A stretch of 64,000 nt of DNA from Liolophura sinensis (taxonomy: Eukaryota; Mollusca; Polyplacophora; Chitonida; Chitonidae). Shown one piece after another: positions 11,032 to 23,930 of this stretch (its first letter is position 1; every line of letters begins with the position of its first letter). The notes under the pieces were generated by a model. That model worked only from the letters and a program-made list of their open reading frames with translations. It had not been told where the DNA came from and did no database searches. The stretch covers positions 25,063,628 to 25,127,627 of the forward strand of contig NC_088305.1 in assembly GCF_032854445.1 (NCBI RefSeq), given 5' to 3'. A program made the position numbers and the translations under genes.

Positions 11032-12328
11032 CTACCCACATAGTACCTAATTAATTAATCAGCACCTGATAGTGATCATACGTGAAAACAATCAAATTTA
11101 TGTCAGTATGCCGTCTCTTGGACCAGCTACAAACCAGATTCCTGTTGATCTAATGTTGGTTATTTTTCTAAAAAGGGAAAATGTTTCTTCGGTAAACATT
11201 GTTTTTATTACTGAAAATAAAAGTGACGTTGTATCAAATGTCATGTGCACAAAGGCAGAAAGAAATCCTGAACTCAAATACAGACAATTCGATCGAGGGC
11301 TGATTATTTGAACATAACTATAAATAGACCACAGTACTTCCATCTTTATGCACGAACGTTTTGCGCTGACAGTTCTAATAACTTCAAACGAAGAATCGAA
11401 TATTCTTTACAGATTGCATACTGGTATCGCAAGCTCTCTCTAAACGCAATCGGTCCAGTACATCAGCTGATTCGTGTTTGCTGGCTCTATTGCACATATC
11501 GCTGGGTCATGTTACCATCTACTTTCCACTGAAGTATCACTAGCCATACTGTAACCTGTATTATTTTACGTATCAGTGTATTCCTGTACATAAACTTAAC
11601 ATATGGATAACTCTTTATCTTGTAGCAATACAAAATTGCAGTGTGGTGTGCTTAGCACTACTGGGACGGAAAATGCCACCTAAAATTAAACTCTCTTCTG
11701 ATCTCATCAGTTAGAACTTTGCCCCTTATCTGATCATGGAATGGACCACTTCCGGAGCTTGGCAAACTGCGCAAAAGCAATCGTGTTGTTCATACATGTA
11801 ATAAACACTGTGAAGCCGATCCATACTCGCATTTGTTACATCGATTTTTGTCTTTGATCATTTCTCACGAATATTTCCTTTTAGTGCTATTTTTTCATCG
11901 TATTAATTCCCAAACAGTTACCAAATCATCACACCAAAGAAAACCCAGCACGCGTCTCGCACATGTTCCTACGCTATGAATTTTAACTCCGTTGTTTTTA
12001 TAATAAAAGCTGACAAAAGAAGAACTTTTTTCACACGGCGATATGGGTACTTGTACGTGCACGTATACAAGTGTATTCAGCAACATGCTATGCGGTTATT
12101 TGTCTTATCTTGAGCGCGGACCTTTGGGCTGATTTGCTGGCTTGAATGATTAAAGGACCGGTTGGCTGTGACCATCACTAAATAAAATGTATTTTGAGAA
12201 TACCTTTGAGTAATCTAGTAGGTCTATAGACAATGTCTTTTGGGTAAACAAAAAAGGTGATGAATGTGCATGTATTTCCAGTATTGTCATCAGCTTGTTT
12301 ATTACTCAGGTGTGAGCTACACACTCCG
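11032..12328. other. Single-copy sequence, nothing identified
   Basis: Overlapping open frames of 62-81 codons on both strands (11072-11343, 11308-11532, 11895-12086) show no recognisable domain or splice context. Confidence 0.4.
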
Positions 12329-12545
12329 AGGGGCCTCCGTGGCTCAGTCGGTTAGCGCGCTAGCGCAGCGTAGGGACCCAGAAGCCTCTCACCAGTGCGG
12401 TCACTGTGAGTTCAAGACCAGCTCATGTTGGCTTCCTCTCCGGCCGTACGTGAGAAGGTCTGCCAGCAACCTGCGGATGGTCGTGGGTTTCCCCCGGGCT
12501 CTGCCTGGTTTCTACCCACCATAATGCTGGCCACCGTCGTATAAG
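12329..12545 (+). mobile_element. SINE family A, 3'-truncated
   Basis: A well-preserved tRNA-like head (TGGCTCAGTCGGTTAGCGCG, GAGTTCAAGACCAGC) and body up to CCGTCGTATAAGG. The 3' domain and tail are absent. Confidence 0.85.
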
Positions 12546-13019
12546 GCTTATAACTTTGTACTTACTTTATTTCCGAAACCTACATCTTGTACCTTCTGTA
12601 ACATACACGTATCGGTCACCGTGACACTGAAGTAAATATTTTACTTATCGAGTTTCGAACAAGAGGTCGAGAAAGTTATATTTATAAAAAATATACAGTG
12701 GACAAAGCCAGATTAGTATAGTTAGAGATCAGTACAAGTATTTCCCACATAAAGTGGATATGCAATTTGGTTTAGCAGTGGCCGAGCATAGACAAAATCT
12801 GGTATGCCTTCAAGTGTCTGTGAATTGAGAAAAACGCTGGTTATAAGCAACTGATCACACAATCCCGAGTGCTTCAATGAAATTGGCATGTAAATCGATC
12901 ATGATCTACAACTTGGAAATATAAACGGCTTCAGTGCCAAGACAAATCGTTTTCTGTTCCCCTAAAATAAGGAGCCGACAGGTCCCAATAATCTGGTCAC
13001 TGGACATTATTCTAGACAC
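12546..13019. other. Single-copy sequence before the satellite block
   Basis: No features seen. Decayed repeat units begin at about 13000. Confidence 0.4.
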
Positions 13020-14705
13020 CGGCAGTAATCTGCTCACTGATAGAAATTAAGACACTGATAATAGCCTGATAACTGACACTAACCCGGACACTAACAGTAA
13101 TCTGGTCACTGACAGTAGCCTGAGCACTGACGGTAATCTGGTCACTGACAGTAATCTGGACACTGACAGTAATCTAGAAACCAACAGAAAACTGCACACT
13201 GACAGTAGTCTGGACACTGACAGTAAACTGGACACTAACAGTAAACTGACCACTGACAGAAATCGGGGCACTAAATGTAATTTGAACACTCACAGTAATC
13301 TGGACATCAACAGAAAACTGCACACTGACAGTAGCCTGGACACTGACAGTAAACTGGACACTAACAGTAAACTGAGCACTGACAGAAATCGGGGCACTAA
13401 ATGTAATTTGAACACTGACAGTAATCTGGACATCAACAAAAAACTGGACACTGACAATAATCTGGACGCCAACAGTAAACTGAGCACTAACAATAATCTG
13501 GACACCAACAGTAAACTGAGCACTAACAATAATCTGGAAGCCAACAGTAAACTGAGCACTAACAATAATCTGAACACCAACAGTAAACGGAGCACTAACA
13601 ATAATCTGGACACCAACAGTAAACTGAGCACAAACAATAATCTGGACACCAACAGTAAACTGAGCACTAACAATAATCTGGACGCCAACAGTAAACTGAG
13701 CACTAACAATAATCTGGACACCAACAGTAAACTGAGCACTAACAATAATCTGGACACCAACAGTAAACTGAGCACTAACAATAATCTGGACACCAACAGT
13801 AAACTGAGCACTAACAATAATCTGGACACCAACAGTAAACTGAGCAATAACAATAATCTGGACACCAACAGTAAACTGATAAACTGAGCACTAACAATAA
13901 TCTGCACGCCAACAGTAAACTGAGCACTAACAAAAATCTGGACACCAACAGTAAACTGAGCACTAACAATAATCTGGATATCAACAGTAAACTGAGCACT
14001 AACAATAATCTGGACACCAACAGTAAACTGAGCACTAACAATAATCTGGACACCAACAGTAAACTGAGCACTAACAATAATCTGGAAGCCAACAGTAAAC
14101 TGAGCACTAACAATAATCTGGACACCAACAGTAAACGGAGCACTAACAATAATCTGGACACCAACAGTAAACTGAGCACAAACAATAATCTGGACACCAA
14201 CAGTAAACTGAGCACTAACAATAATCTGGACGCCAACAGTAAACTGGGCACTAACAATAATCTGGACACCAACAGTAAACTGAGCACTAACAATAATCTG
14301 GACACCAACAGTAAACTGAGCACTAACAATAATCTGGACACCAACAGTAAACTGATAAACTGAGCACTAACAATAATCTGGACGCCAACAGTAAACTGAG
14401 CACTAACAATAATCTGGACACCAACAGTAAACTGAGCACTAACAATAATCTGGATATCAACAGTAAACTGAGCACTAACAATAATCTGGACACCAACAGT
14501 AAACTGAGCACTAACAATAATCTGGACACCAACAGTAAACTGAGCACTAACAATAATCTGGACATCAACAGTAAACCGGACACTGACAATAATCTGGACA
14601 CCAACAGTAAACTGAGCACTAACAATAATCTGGACGCCAACAGTAAACTGAGCACTAACAATAATCTGGACACCAACAGTAAACTGGACGCTGACAGCAA
14701 ACTGA
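13020..14705 (+). repeat. 36-bp satellite array (two 18-bp halves)
   Basis: The 36-bp unit joins two related 18-mers, CTGAGCACTAACAATAAT and CTGGACACCAACAGTAAA. The left edge (13020-13440) is older 18-bp material of CTGGACACTGACAGTAAT type. Because 36 is divisible by three, frames stay open on both strands: 201 codons on plus, reading (LSTNNNLDTNSK)n, and 346 codons on minus. Unit variants recur in the same order about 0.5 kb apart, showing a larger internal duplication. I treat the open frames as a by-product of the repeat. Confidence 0.95.
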
Positions 14706-14929
14706 CCAAAGAGATATTCAACAACACGCTTAATGTGGCTGGTAACGACCCCTCCCCCCTTCCTCGTGTACATATACACATAACTGAAGAAATATCCACA
14801 CGTCGCATAAAAATCGATCATTTTCTGCTGCTTGGAAAACAATTTAGACAACCTAAATGGATGTGCAAATTCTTTTATTTTATTATATATTGTTTTATAT
14901 TATTGACAGTACTCTACTTATCCGCAAAA
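14706..14929. other. Unique spacer between satellite blocks
   Basis: About 220 bp of non-repetitive sequence between the 36-bp array and the 18-bp array. No feature seen. Confidence 0.5.
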
Positions 14930-15465
14930 ATCCGGACAATAACTGTCATCTTGAAACTGACAACAACCTGGACACTGACAATAATCTGGACACTGACTGT
15001 AATCTGGACACTGACAGTAATCTGGACACTAACTGTAATCTTTAAACTGAGAGCAACCTGCTCACTGACAGTAATCTGGACACTGACTGTAATCTTGAAA
15101 CTGACAGCAACCTGCAAACAGACAGTAATCTGGACACTGACAGTAATCTGGACACAAACTGTCATCTTGAAACTGACAGCAACCTGGACACTGATTGTAA
15201 TCTGGACGCCAACTGTAATCTTGAAACTAACAGCAACCTGCACACTGACAGTAATTTTGGACACTGACTCTAATCTTTAAAATGACAGTAATCTGGACAC
15301 TGACTGTAATCTTGACACCAACTGTAATCTTGAAACTGACAGCAGCCTGCACACTGGCAGTAATCTACTAATCAGCAAAAATCTGGACACGAACGGTAAT
15401 ATTTAAAATGACAGCAACCTGCACACTGACTATAATATGGGCATTGATAGTAATCTGTACGCTGG
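14930..15465 (+). repeat. 18-bp satellite block, same orientation
   Basis: Units of CTGGACACTGACAGTAAT type, alternating with CTTGAAACTGACAGCAAC variants, head to tail in the same orientation as 13020-14705. Confidence 0.9.
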
Positions 15466-15477
15466 CTATATTCTAGA

Positions 15478-15530
15478 CTTTCTGTCCGGTTTTTGTCCAC
15501 CATGATGCTGACCACCATCATAGCCTAAGA
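15478..15530 (+). mobile_element. SINE family A fragment
   Basis: A short match to the SINE body (TCCGGTTTTTGTCCACCATG, ATGCTGACCACCATCAT). Very degenerate. Confidence 0.4.
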
Positions 15531-15616
15531 AAGCAGTTATACAAGTTATACAAGACTTGTACGAGATAACGATAATATATACATGTGCAATGCTTTTTGT
15601 GATGGGCATACACAAA

Positions 15617-15768
15617 GTTTAGTTAAAAGAGGAAGTTGTAACTTCCTCGCTTGGCGTTCAGCATGAAGAGGATAGTGCAACGACTGGTTGACCCGTATGA
15701 CTATAATGGCTCGGGCAGCCGGCTTACTTACCTTCGGTAAGGCGTCTCGTTGAAGCAGCACTAGACAT
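15617..15768 (+). mobile_element. SINE family B fragment
   Basis: Matches the family B body found near 44.2 and 45.3 kb: AAAAGAGGAAGTTGTAACTT, GGCGTTCAGCATGAAG, ACTGGTTGACCCGTAT and TATAATGGCTCGGGC, then TTACCTTCGGTAAGGCGTCT. The head and the ACTCACTCACT tail are absent. Confidence 0.75.
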
Positions 15769-15879
15769 CTGGAAACTGACAATACTCTGAACCCTGAAAG
15801 CAAGCTAGACTCAATTAACTGGACGGTGAGTTATCTTCACATTGACAGTAACCTGGCCGATCAATCTGAACATCACCTG

Positions 15880-18800
15880 TGTATCCAGATGACTGCCACT
15901 GTCCAGATTACTGTCCGTGTCCAGTGTACTGTCCAGATGACTGCGACTGTCCAGATTACTGTCCTTGTCCAGTGTAATGTCCAGATCACTGTGATGTCCA
16001 GATGACTCCGATTGTCCAGATTACTGTCAACGTCCAGATTACTGTCCGTATCCAGTGTACTGTCCAGATCACTGCGATTGTCCAAATTACTGTCAACGTC
16101 CAGATTACTGTCCGTGTCCAGTGTACTGTCCAGATCACTGCGATTGTCCAGATTACTGTCAACGTCCAGATTACTGTCCGTGTCCAGTGTACTGTCCAGA
16201 TCACTGCGATTGTCCAGATTACTGTCAACGTCCAGATTACTGTCCGTATCCAGTGTACTGTCCAGATCACGGCGATTGTCCAGATTTCTGTCAACGTCCA
16301 GATTACTGTCAACGTCCAGATTACTGTCCGTGTCCAGTGTACTGTCCAGATGACTGCGACTGTCCAGATTACTGTCCTTGTCCAGTGTAATGTCCAGATC
16401 ACTGTGATGTCCAGATGACTCCGATTGTCCAGATTACTGTCCGTATCCAGTGTACTGTCCAGATCACTGCGATTGTCCAGATTACTGTCCGTGTCCAGTG
16501 TACTGTCCAGATCACTGCGATTGTCCAGATTACTGTCAACGTCCAGATTAACTGTCCGTGTCCAGTGTGCTGTCCAGATCACTGCCATTGTCCAGATTAC
16601 TGTCAACGTCCAGATTACTGTCCGTATCCAGTGTACTGTCCAGATCACTGCGATTGTCCAGATTACTGTCAACGTCCAGATTACTGTCAACGTCCAGATT
16701 ACTGTCCGTATCCAGTGTACTGTCCAGTTCACTGCGATTGTCCGGATTACTGTCCGTATCCAGTGTACTGTCCAGATCACTGCGATTGTCCAGATTACTG
16801 TCAACGTCCAGATTACTGTTCGTATCCAGTGTACTGTCCAGATCACTGCGATTGTCCAGATTACTGTCAACGTCCAGATTACTGTCCGTATCCAGTGTAC
16901 TGTCCAGATCACTGCGATTATCCAGATTACTGTCAACGTCCAGATTACTGTCCGTATCCAGTGTAATGTCCAGATCACTGCGATTGTCCAGATTACTGTC
17001 AACGTCCAGATTACTGTCCGTATCCAGTGTAATATCCAGATCACTGCGATTGTCCAGATTACTGTCAACGTCCAGATTACTGTCCGTGTCCAGTGTACTG
17101 TCCAGATCACTGCGATTGTCCAGATTACTGTCAACGTCTAGATTACTGTCAACGTCCAGATTACTGTCCGTATCCAGTGTACTGTCCAGATCACTGCGAT
17201 TGTCCAGATTACTATCAACGTCTAGATTACTGTCAACGTCCAGATTACTGTCCGTATCCAGTGTACTGTCCAGATCACTGCGATTGTCCAGATTACTGTC
17301 AACGTCCAGATTACTGTCCGTATCCAGTGTACTGTCCAGATCACTGCAATTGTCCAGATTACTGTCAACGTCCAGATTACTGTCCGTGTCCAGTGTACTG
17401 TCCAGATCACTGCGATTGTCCAGATTACTGTCAACGTCCAGATTACTGTCCGTGTCCAGTGTACTGTCCAGATGACTGCGATTGTCCAGATTTCTGTCAA
17501 CGTTCAGATTACTGTCCGTATCCAGTGTACTGTCCAGATGACTGCGATTGTCCGGATTACTGTCAACGTCCAGATTACTGTCCGTGTAGAGTGTACTGTC
17601 CAGATCACTGCGATTGTCCAGATTTCTGTCAACGTCTAGATTACTGTCCGTGTCCAGTGTACTGTCCAGATCACTGCGATTGTCCAGATTTCTGTCAACG
17701 TCCAGATTACTGTCCGTGTCCAGTGTACTGTCCAGATCACTGCGATTGTCCAAATTACTGTCAACGTCCAGATTACTGTCCGTGTCCAGTGTACTGTCCA
17801 GATCACTGCGATTGTCCAGATTTCTGTCAACGTCCAGATTACTGTCCGTATCCAGTGTACTGTCCAGATCACTGCCATTGTCCAGATTACTGTCAACGTC
17901 CAGATTACTGTCCGTGTCCAGTGTAATGTCCAGATCACTGCGATTGTCCAGATTACTGTCAACGTCCAGATTACTGTCCGTGTCCAGTGTACTGTCCAGA
18001 TCACTGCGATTTCCAGATTTCTGTCAACGTCCAGATTACTGTCAACGTCCAGATTACTGTCCGTATCCAGTGTACCGTCCAGATCACTGCGATTTCCAGA
18101 TTACTGTCAACGTCCAGATTACTGTCAACGTCCAGATTACTGTCCGTATCCAGTGTACCGTCCAGATGACTGCGATTGTCCAGATTACTGTCAACGTCCA
18201 GATTACTGTCCGTGTCCAGTGTACCGTCCAGATGACTGCGATTGTCCAGATTACTGTCAACGTCCAGATTACTGTCCGTATCCAGTGTACTGTCCAGATC
18301 ACTGCGATTGTCCAGATTACTGTCAACGTCCAGATTACTGTCCGTGTGCAGTGTACTGTCCAGATCACTGCGATTGTCCAGATTACTGTCAACGTCCAGA
18401 TTACTGTCCGTATCCAGTGTACTGTCCAGATCACTGCGATTGTCCAGATCACTGCGATTGTCCAGATTACTGTCCGTGTCCAGTGTACTGTCCAGATCAC
18501 GGCAATGTCAAGATTACTGTCAACGTCCAGATTACTGTCCGTGTCCAGTGTAATGTCCAGATCACTGCGATTGTCCAGATTACTGTCAACGTCCAGATTA
18601 CTGTCCGTATCCAGTGTGCTGTCCAGATCACTGCGATTGTCCAGATTACTGTCAACGTCCAGATTACTGTCAACGTCCAGATTACTGTCCGTGTCCAGTG
18701 TACTGTCCAGATCACTGCGATTGTCCAGATTACTGTCAACGTCCAGATTACTGTCCGTGTCCAGTGTACTGTCCAGATCACTGCGATTGTCCAGATTACT

Positions 18801-19600
18801 GTCAACGTCCAGATTACTGTCCGTATCCAGTGTACTGTCCAGATCACTGCGATTGTCCAGATTACTGTCAACGTCCAGATTACTGTCCGTATCCAGTGTA
18901 CTGTCCAGATCACTGCGATTGTCCAGATTACTGTCAACGTCCAGATTACTGTCCGTATCCAGTGTACTGTCCAGATCACTCCGATTGTCCAGATTACTGT
19001 CAACGTCTAGATTACTGTCCGTGTCCAGTGTACTGTCCAGATCACTGTGATGTCCAGATGACTACGATTGTCCAGATTACTGTCAACGTCAAGATTACTG
19101 TCCGTGTCCAGTGTACTGTCCAGATCACTGCGATTGTCCAGATTACTGTCAACGTCCAGATTACTGTCCGTGTCCAGTGTACTGTCCAGATCACTGCGAT
19201 TGTCCAGATTACTGTCAACGTCCAGATTACTGTCCGTGTCCAGTGTACTGTCCAGATCACTGCGATTGTCCAGATTACTGTCAACGTCTAGATTACTGTC
19301 CGTATCCAGTGTACTGTCCAGATCACTGCGATTGTCCAGATTACTGTCAACGTCTAGATTACTGTCCGTATCCAGTGTACTATCCAGATCACTGCGATTG
19401 TCCAGATTACTGTCAACGTCTAGATTACTGTCCGTATCCAGTGTACTGTCCAGATCACTGCGATTGTCCAGATTACTGTCAACGTCCAGATTACTGTCCG
19501 TATCCAGTGTACTATCCAGATCACTGCGATTGTCCAGATTACTGTCACCGTCCAGATTACTGTCAATGTTCAGACTATGGTCGAGGTCCAGATTAGTGCC
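15880..19600 (-). repeat. 66-bp higher-order satellite, inverted relative to 13-15 kb
   Basis: The 66-bp unit is 18+18+18+12: TGTCCAGATCACTGCGAT, TGTCCAGATTACTGTCAA, CGTCCAGATTACTGTCCG and TATCCAGTGTAC. Its 18-bp core is the reverse complement of the core at 13-15.5 kb. There are about 55 units, some with an added or missing 18-mer. All three plus-strand frames and two minus-strand frames are open over long stretches (up to 478 codons), as expected for a period divisible by three and lacking stop triplets. In one frame it reads as CPDYC-rich repeats. There is no signal peptide, single start or splice context, so I do not call a gene. Confidence 0.95.
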
Positions 19601-20110
19601 AGTGTCCAGATTACTGCCAGTATCCAGATAACTATGAGAGCGCAGATTTGTGCCAGTGTCCAGGATATTGTGTGTGTCAGGATTACTGCGAGTCTCCGTA
19701 TTACTTCCAGTGTCCAGATTACTGCCAGTTGTTATATTACAGGTTGTTTATGACTATCTTGTTCATTGCACGCTTAATCATAATTTGTCTGTTCTTTACA
19801 CATTTGTGTGTCTTTATACTTGCTATCACTTTAATCACGTGACTCGATTGATAGAGCTCTCTGATCAGTGAGAGTAGATTTAGAAGATCGGGTTGTGCCA
19901 GGTTTGCGAGAAGAAATGGTAATGCTTTGTGAATCTGTTGGAAATACAAGTTTAAAACTGTACATGCGTCTTTGTTTGTGTACGCAAGCATGCAATATAG
20001 TGTCCAGATTACTCTCAGCGTTCGGATTACTGTGAATACGCAGATTTGTAGCAGTAATGCCCAGAACACAATCAATGTTGAGGTTACGGTCAGTGTCCAG
20101 AACATTGAGG
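19601..20110. repeat. Decayed satellite edge and scattered units
   Basis: Units become irregular from 19560 (TGCCAGTGTCCAGATTACTG) and end near 19740. After 240 bp of unrelated sequence, isolated relics recur at 19998-20108 (GTGTCCAGATTACTCTCAGC, GTCAGTGTCCAGAACATTG). Confidence 0.7.
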
Positions 20111-20218
20111 CTATTGGTGCTTGATGTTAAATGAAAATGAAACGATTTGCTTCACCCTTCAGGCCTATTAGTTTCCCAAGTACATGTAGTAGAACAGATC
20201 TTTCTTGTTTTTGTTTTT

Positions 20219-20670
20219 TTTTTTCGAAAATTGATAAATGAAATATTTACTTCAGTGCCAAAGTAACTGAAACTTTTGTATTATATAGGTTTCCTAAAGA
20301 ATGCAGCTGTAAAAATTATAAGACCTGTGCGAGGTTAAAAGTGATTAAACCATTCCATGTGTGAAGGGCATGCATACAAGTTTAGATTATAAAAACACTC
20401 GCCGTCGTCTGCTAAGGATTTATTATGTCTCCCGTTAGACTTAATTCTGAACGTCTGTTAGCAAATTTACTTAAACATGTGTTAGAGTTTATAGGATGTG
20501 ATTGAAATTGCACGCGTTTTTTCGAAAATCTAAAAGTGAAATATTTACTTCAGTGCCACACTGACCAACCCAAGGATTTTGTGTGATTATCATCAAAGTT
20601 AATTCTGAACTTCTGTTAGCAAATTTACGAAAACATGCGTTAGAGATCATAGGATTTGATTGAAGTTGTG
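20219..20670. repeat. Degenerate two-copy tandem duplication
   Basis: Two segments recur in the same order: a GAAATATTTACTTCAGTGCC block at about 20222-20265 and again at 20518-20558, then a CTGTTAGCAAATTTAC block with a GTTAGAG end at about 20440-20490 and again at 20600-20650. The first block also appears in diverged form near 27370 (AATATTTTCTTCAGTGCCAA). Confidence 0.65.
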
Positions 20671-21100
20671 TGCAATTGAAGAATATTTCGCTTTTACAAC
20701 GATCGGTCCAAACCAGGGAGATCGAGCCTGGAGTAGATCAACAACCTCCGTGTGTACCTAGTAAATGTTCCTAGTTAAAGCCTTAGGCCAAACCAGCGAG
20801 ATCTGGATCCGAGCCAGTGTCCTGTCGTCTGCAGAGAGAAGCATGCATGTAATAGGTGAATGAGGTGGCGATGGGCTCGGTACGAGTAACACACACCTGA
20901 GTAATAAACAAGCTTATAAAAATGCTCGACAGACACGTCTCTTGACCAGCTTTTGTTGGTGACGCCAAGGACACGGTCTAAAGGCCTTCTGGGGTCCTTC
21001 TACGTAACTCAATCAAAGCTGTCAAATTAAGCAATTTGAGAGCTTAATGTTATAGGCGCAACACTTGTCGAAGATTGACTTGAAATAGGAAAGGGTGCTG
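20671..21100. other. Spacer, no gene identified
   Basis: Contains two similar short stretches (GGTCCAAACCAGGGAGATC and TAGGCCAAACCAGCGAGATC) and nothing else recognisable. Confidence 0.4.
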
Positions 21101-21104
21101 CATT

Positions 21105-22310
21105 GGTAGGTAACTGGTCACACATAACCTGTGAGCCCCTGTCACTTGAGAGTACGGTGACTGGGATCTGCTCACGCATAACCTGTGAGCCCCTGCCACT
21201 TGAGAGTACGGTGAATGGGATCTGCTCACACATAACCTGTGAGCCCCTGCCACTTGAGAGTACGGTGACTGGGATCTGCTCACGCATAACCTGTGAGCCC
21301 CTGCCACTTGAGAGTACGGTGACTGGGATCTAGTAACACATTACCTGTGAGCTCCTGCCACTTGAGAGTACGGTGACTGGGATCTGCTCACGCATAACCA
21401 GTGAGCCCCTGCCACTTGAGAGTACGGTGAATGGGATCTGCTCACACATAACCTGTGAGCCCCTGCCACTTGAGAGTACGGTGACTGGGATCTGCTCACA
21501 CATAACCTGTGAGCCCCTGCCACTTGAGAGTACGGTGAATGGGATCTGCTCACACATAACCTGTGAGCCTCTGCCACTTGAGAGTACGGTGAATGGGATC
21601 TGCTCACACATAACCTGTGAGCCCCTGCCACTTGAGAGTACGGTGAATGGGATCTAGTCAAACATTACCTGTGAGCTCCTGCCACTTGAGAGTACGGTGA
21701 CTGGGATCTAGTCACACATAACCAGTGAGCCCCTGCCACTTGAGAGTAGGGTGACTGGGATCTAGTCACACATAACCAGTGAGCCCCTGCCACTTGAGAG
21801 TACGGTGACTGGGATCTGGTCTCACATAACCAGTGAGCCCCTGCCACTTGAGAATACGGTGACTGGGATCTAGTCACACATAACCAGTGAGCCCCAGCCA
21901 CTTGAGAGTACGGTGACTGGGATCTGGTCTCACATAACCAGTGAGCCCCTGCCACTTGAGAGTACGGTGACTGGGATCTAGTCACACATAACCAGTGAGC
22001 CCCTGCCACTTGAGAGTACGGTGACTGGGATCTGGTCTCACATAACCAGTGAGCCCCTGCCACTTGAGAGTACGGTGAATGGGATCTGGGCACACGTTAA
22101 CTTTGAATTTTTGTCACTTGAGAGTAGGGTAACTGGCATCTGGTCACACATAACCATTGAATTTCTGTCACTTGGGAGTAAGGTAACTGGCATCTGGTCA
22201 CACATCACCTTTGAACTCCTGTCACTTGAGTGTACAGTGACTGTTATCTGGGCACACGTCACCTTTGAAATGATGTCGCTAGACAGTGAAGTCCCTGGCA
22301 TCTGGTCAGT
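21105..22310. repeat. 54-bp satellite array
   Basis: About 22 units of 54 bp with landmarks GTGAGCCCCTGCCACTTGAG, AGTACGGTGACTGGGATCTG and GTCACACATAACC. Two subtypes, CTCACACATAACCTGTGAGC on the left and GTCACACATAACCAGTGAGC on the right, are segregated along the array. The last five units are strongly diverged. The period is exactly 3 x 18 and the part GGGATCTGGTCACACATA resembles the 18-bp core of the neighbouring arrays, so a distant relation is likely but unproven. Confidence 0.9.
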
Positions 22311-22344
22311 AAATGAGACAAGTTGGTTCTATAAAAATAATCTT

Positions 22345-23345
22345 AAAGTGGCAGTAATCTGGACACTGATAGTCCTGAGGACACTGATAGTCCTGAGGAC
22401 ACTGACAGTAGGCCAGATTAGGACATTGGCAGTAGTATGGGCACTGTCAGCAATCTGGACACCGCAGTAATAGGCCTATTGGACACCTACAGTGCTCTGG
22501 ACATTTACAGTTTTCTAGAAACTGACACCAATCTAGACAGCGACAATAACCTGGACTCTGGCAGTAATCTGGACACTGTCAGTCGTCTCTACACTCATAG
22601 TTATCTGGACGCCGACGATAAACTGGACACTGACTGTAACCGTGATTCTAAGAGTCTGTTTAAAGTGTGGCATGCCTCCAGATTTCTGCGAAGTAGTTGG
22701 TCCCACCAGAAAACTTGAGCTTTAACAAAGGTGGTATGAATATCAATCACGTTCTAGTACGTGGAAAACTGAAGAGCCTCCGTGGCAAAGGCGATCGTTT
22801 TATTTTCTTTTATAATCGATCGCCGATTGGCTCCAATAATCAGGACACTGATAGTAATGTGGACACTGACGGTAATCCAGTCACTCACAGTAACCTGGAC
22901 ATTGATAGTAATCTTGGTACTAGTCAACTGGACACTCAACTGTAATGTGGACACTCAGTGGAATTGAGGCCCTGACATAAATCTAGACAACGGCAGTCAT
23001 TTGGACACTGACAGAAATCCGGGTGCTAACAGTAGTCTGGACACTTACAGTAATCTAGATACTGACAGTAACTTAGACACTAATAGGGACCTGGACACCA
23101 GTCTGACAACAGTCTCGGCACTGACAGTAATTTTTGCACTGACAGTAATCCGGGGACTGACAGTAATCCAGACGCTGGTAGCAATCTATACAGCGGCAGT
23201 AATGTGATCGCTGACAGTAATGTCCACACGGACAGTAATTTAGAGTCTGACAGAAAACTTTAGAGTAATCTCCATAGTGACAGTAATCTAGAATCAGACA
23301 ATAATCTGGACGGTTAGAGTCATCTCCACTTTTACAGTTATCTGG
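22345..23345 (+). repeat. Decayed 18-bp satellite, plus orientation
   Basis: Many diverged units of CTGGACACTGACAGTAAT type in the 13-15 kb orientation. The array is interrupted at about 22640-22835 by unrelated sequence containing GATCGTTTTATTTTCTTTTA. Divergence among units is much higher than in the neighbouring arrays, so this is an old block. Confidence 0.85.
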
Positions 23346-23930
23346 ATTAATACTGAACATTTCTATCAGTTTTAGACCACTTCACAGAATCCATATATGT
23401 GAGTCAACATTAGGTTTGCAAGATTTCATCTCCAGGGTTTAATTATCTTTCATCATCAACACGTGATCTTGTACAGTTGCTATAATTATAATTATTCTAG
23501 CAACCGAGGATTATAAATGCTCAGATTACAAAGATATCAATACCAGTAGGCTACGGATTCTCTTCATTGTCACATATCAACACAAGCTTTACATATACAA
23601 GCTGAAAAATAGGCACTTTATTTACATTTATTTAGAAATTTCCAGCAAATCCTAACTCCCTTTCTTGGTATCCAATCTGTCTACCGTGTATTTGTTTAAC
23701 TAACTTCTAACAGCACCGAAAATACATCATTTGGTGTAAGAATTACTAGATGACATGCGCCAATATTGCTTCCTTGTAGACTTCAGGCACACAGAAAAAG
23801 GGAGGTAATCTCCTGTGGCGCAGGAGACAAGTCTGATCTACAGAAATGTGTAGGTGTCACACAAATAGACCATTCCACAAAAATCCAATTTTAACGGAGT
23901 AATACACACACTAAAAGTATCACTGACAAA
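23346..23930. other. Unique spacer
   Basis: AT-rich unique sequence between satellite blocks. No gene or RNA was recognised. Confidence 0.4.

Noticed and set aside
13282-14851. Open frames of 201, 205 and 346 codons in the 36-bp array
   Set aside because: Same repeat effect on both strands. Units vary by neutral-looking substitutions and 8-bp insertions.
15880-19600. Long open frames (up to 478 codons) reading as Cys-rich or Arg/Ser-rich repeat proteins
   Set aside because: They occur in five frames at once because the 66-bp period is a multiple of three and lacks stop triplets. No signal peptide, unique ends or splice context.
21105-22310. CRISPR-like pattern of regular repeats
   Set aside because: There are no unique spacers; the whole 54-bp unit is repeated. 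The genome is eukaryotic and no cas genes are present.
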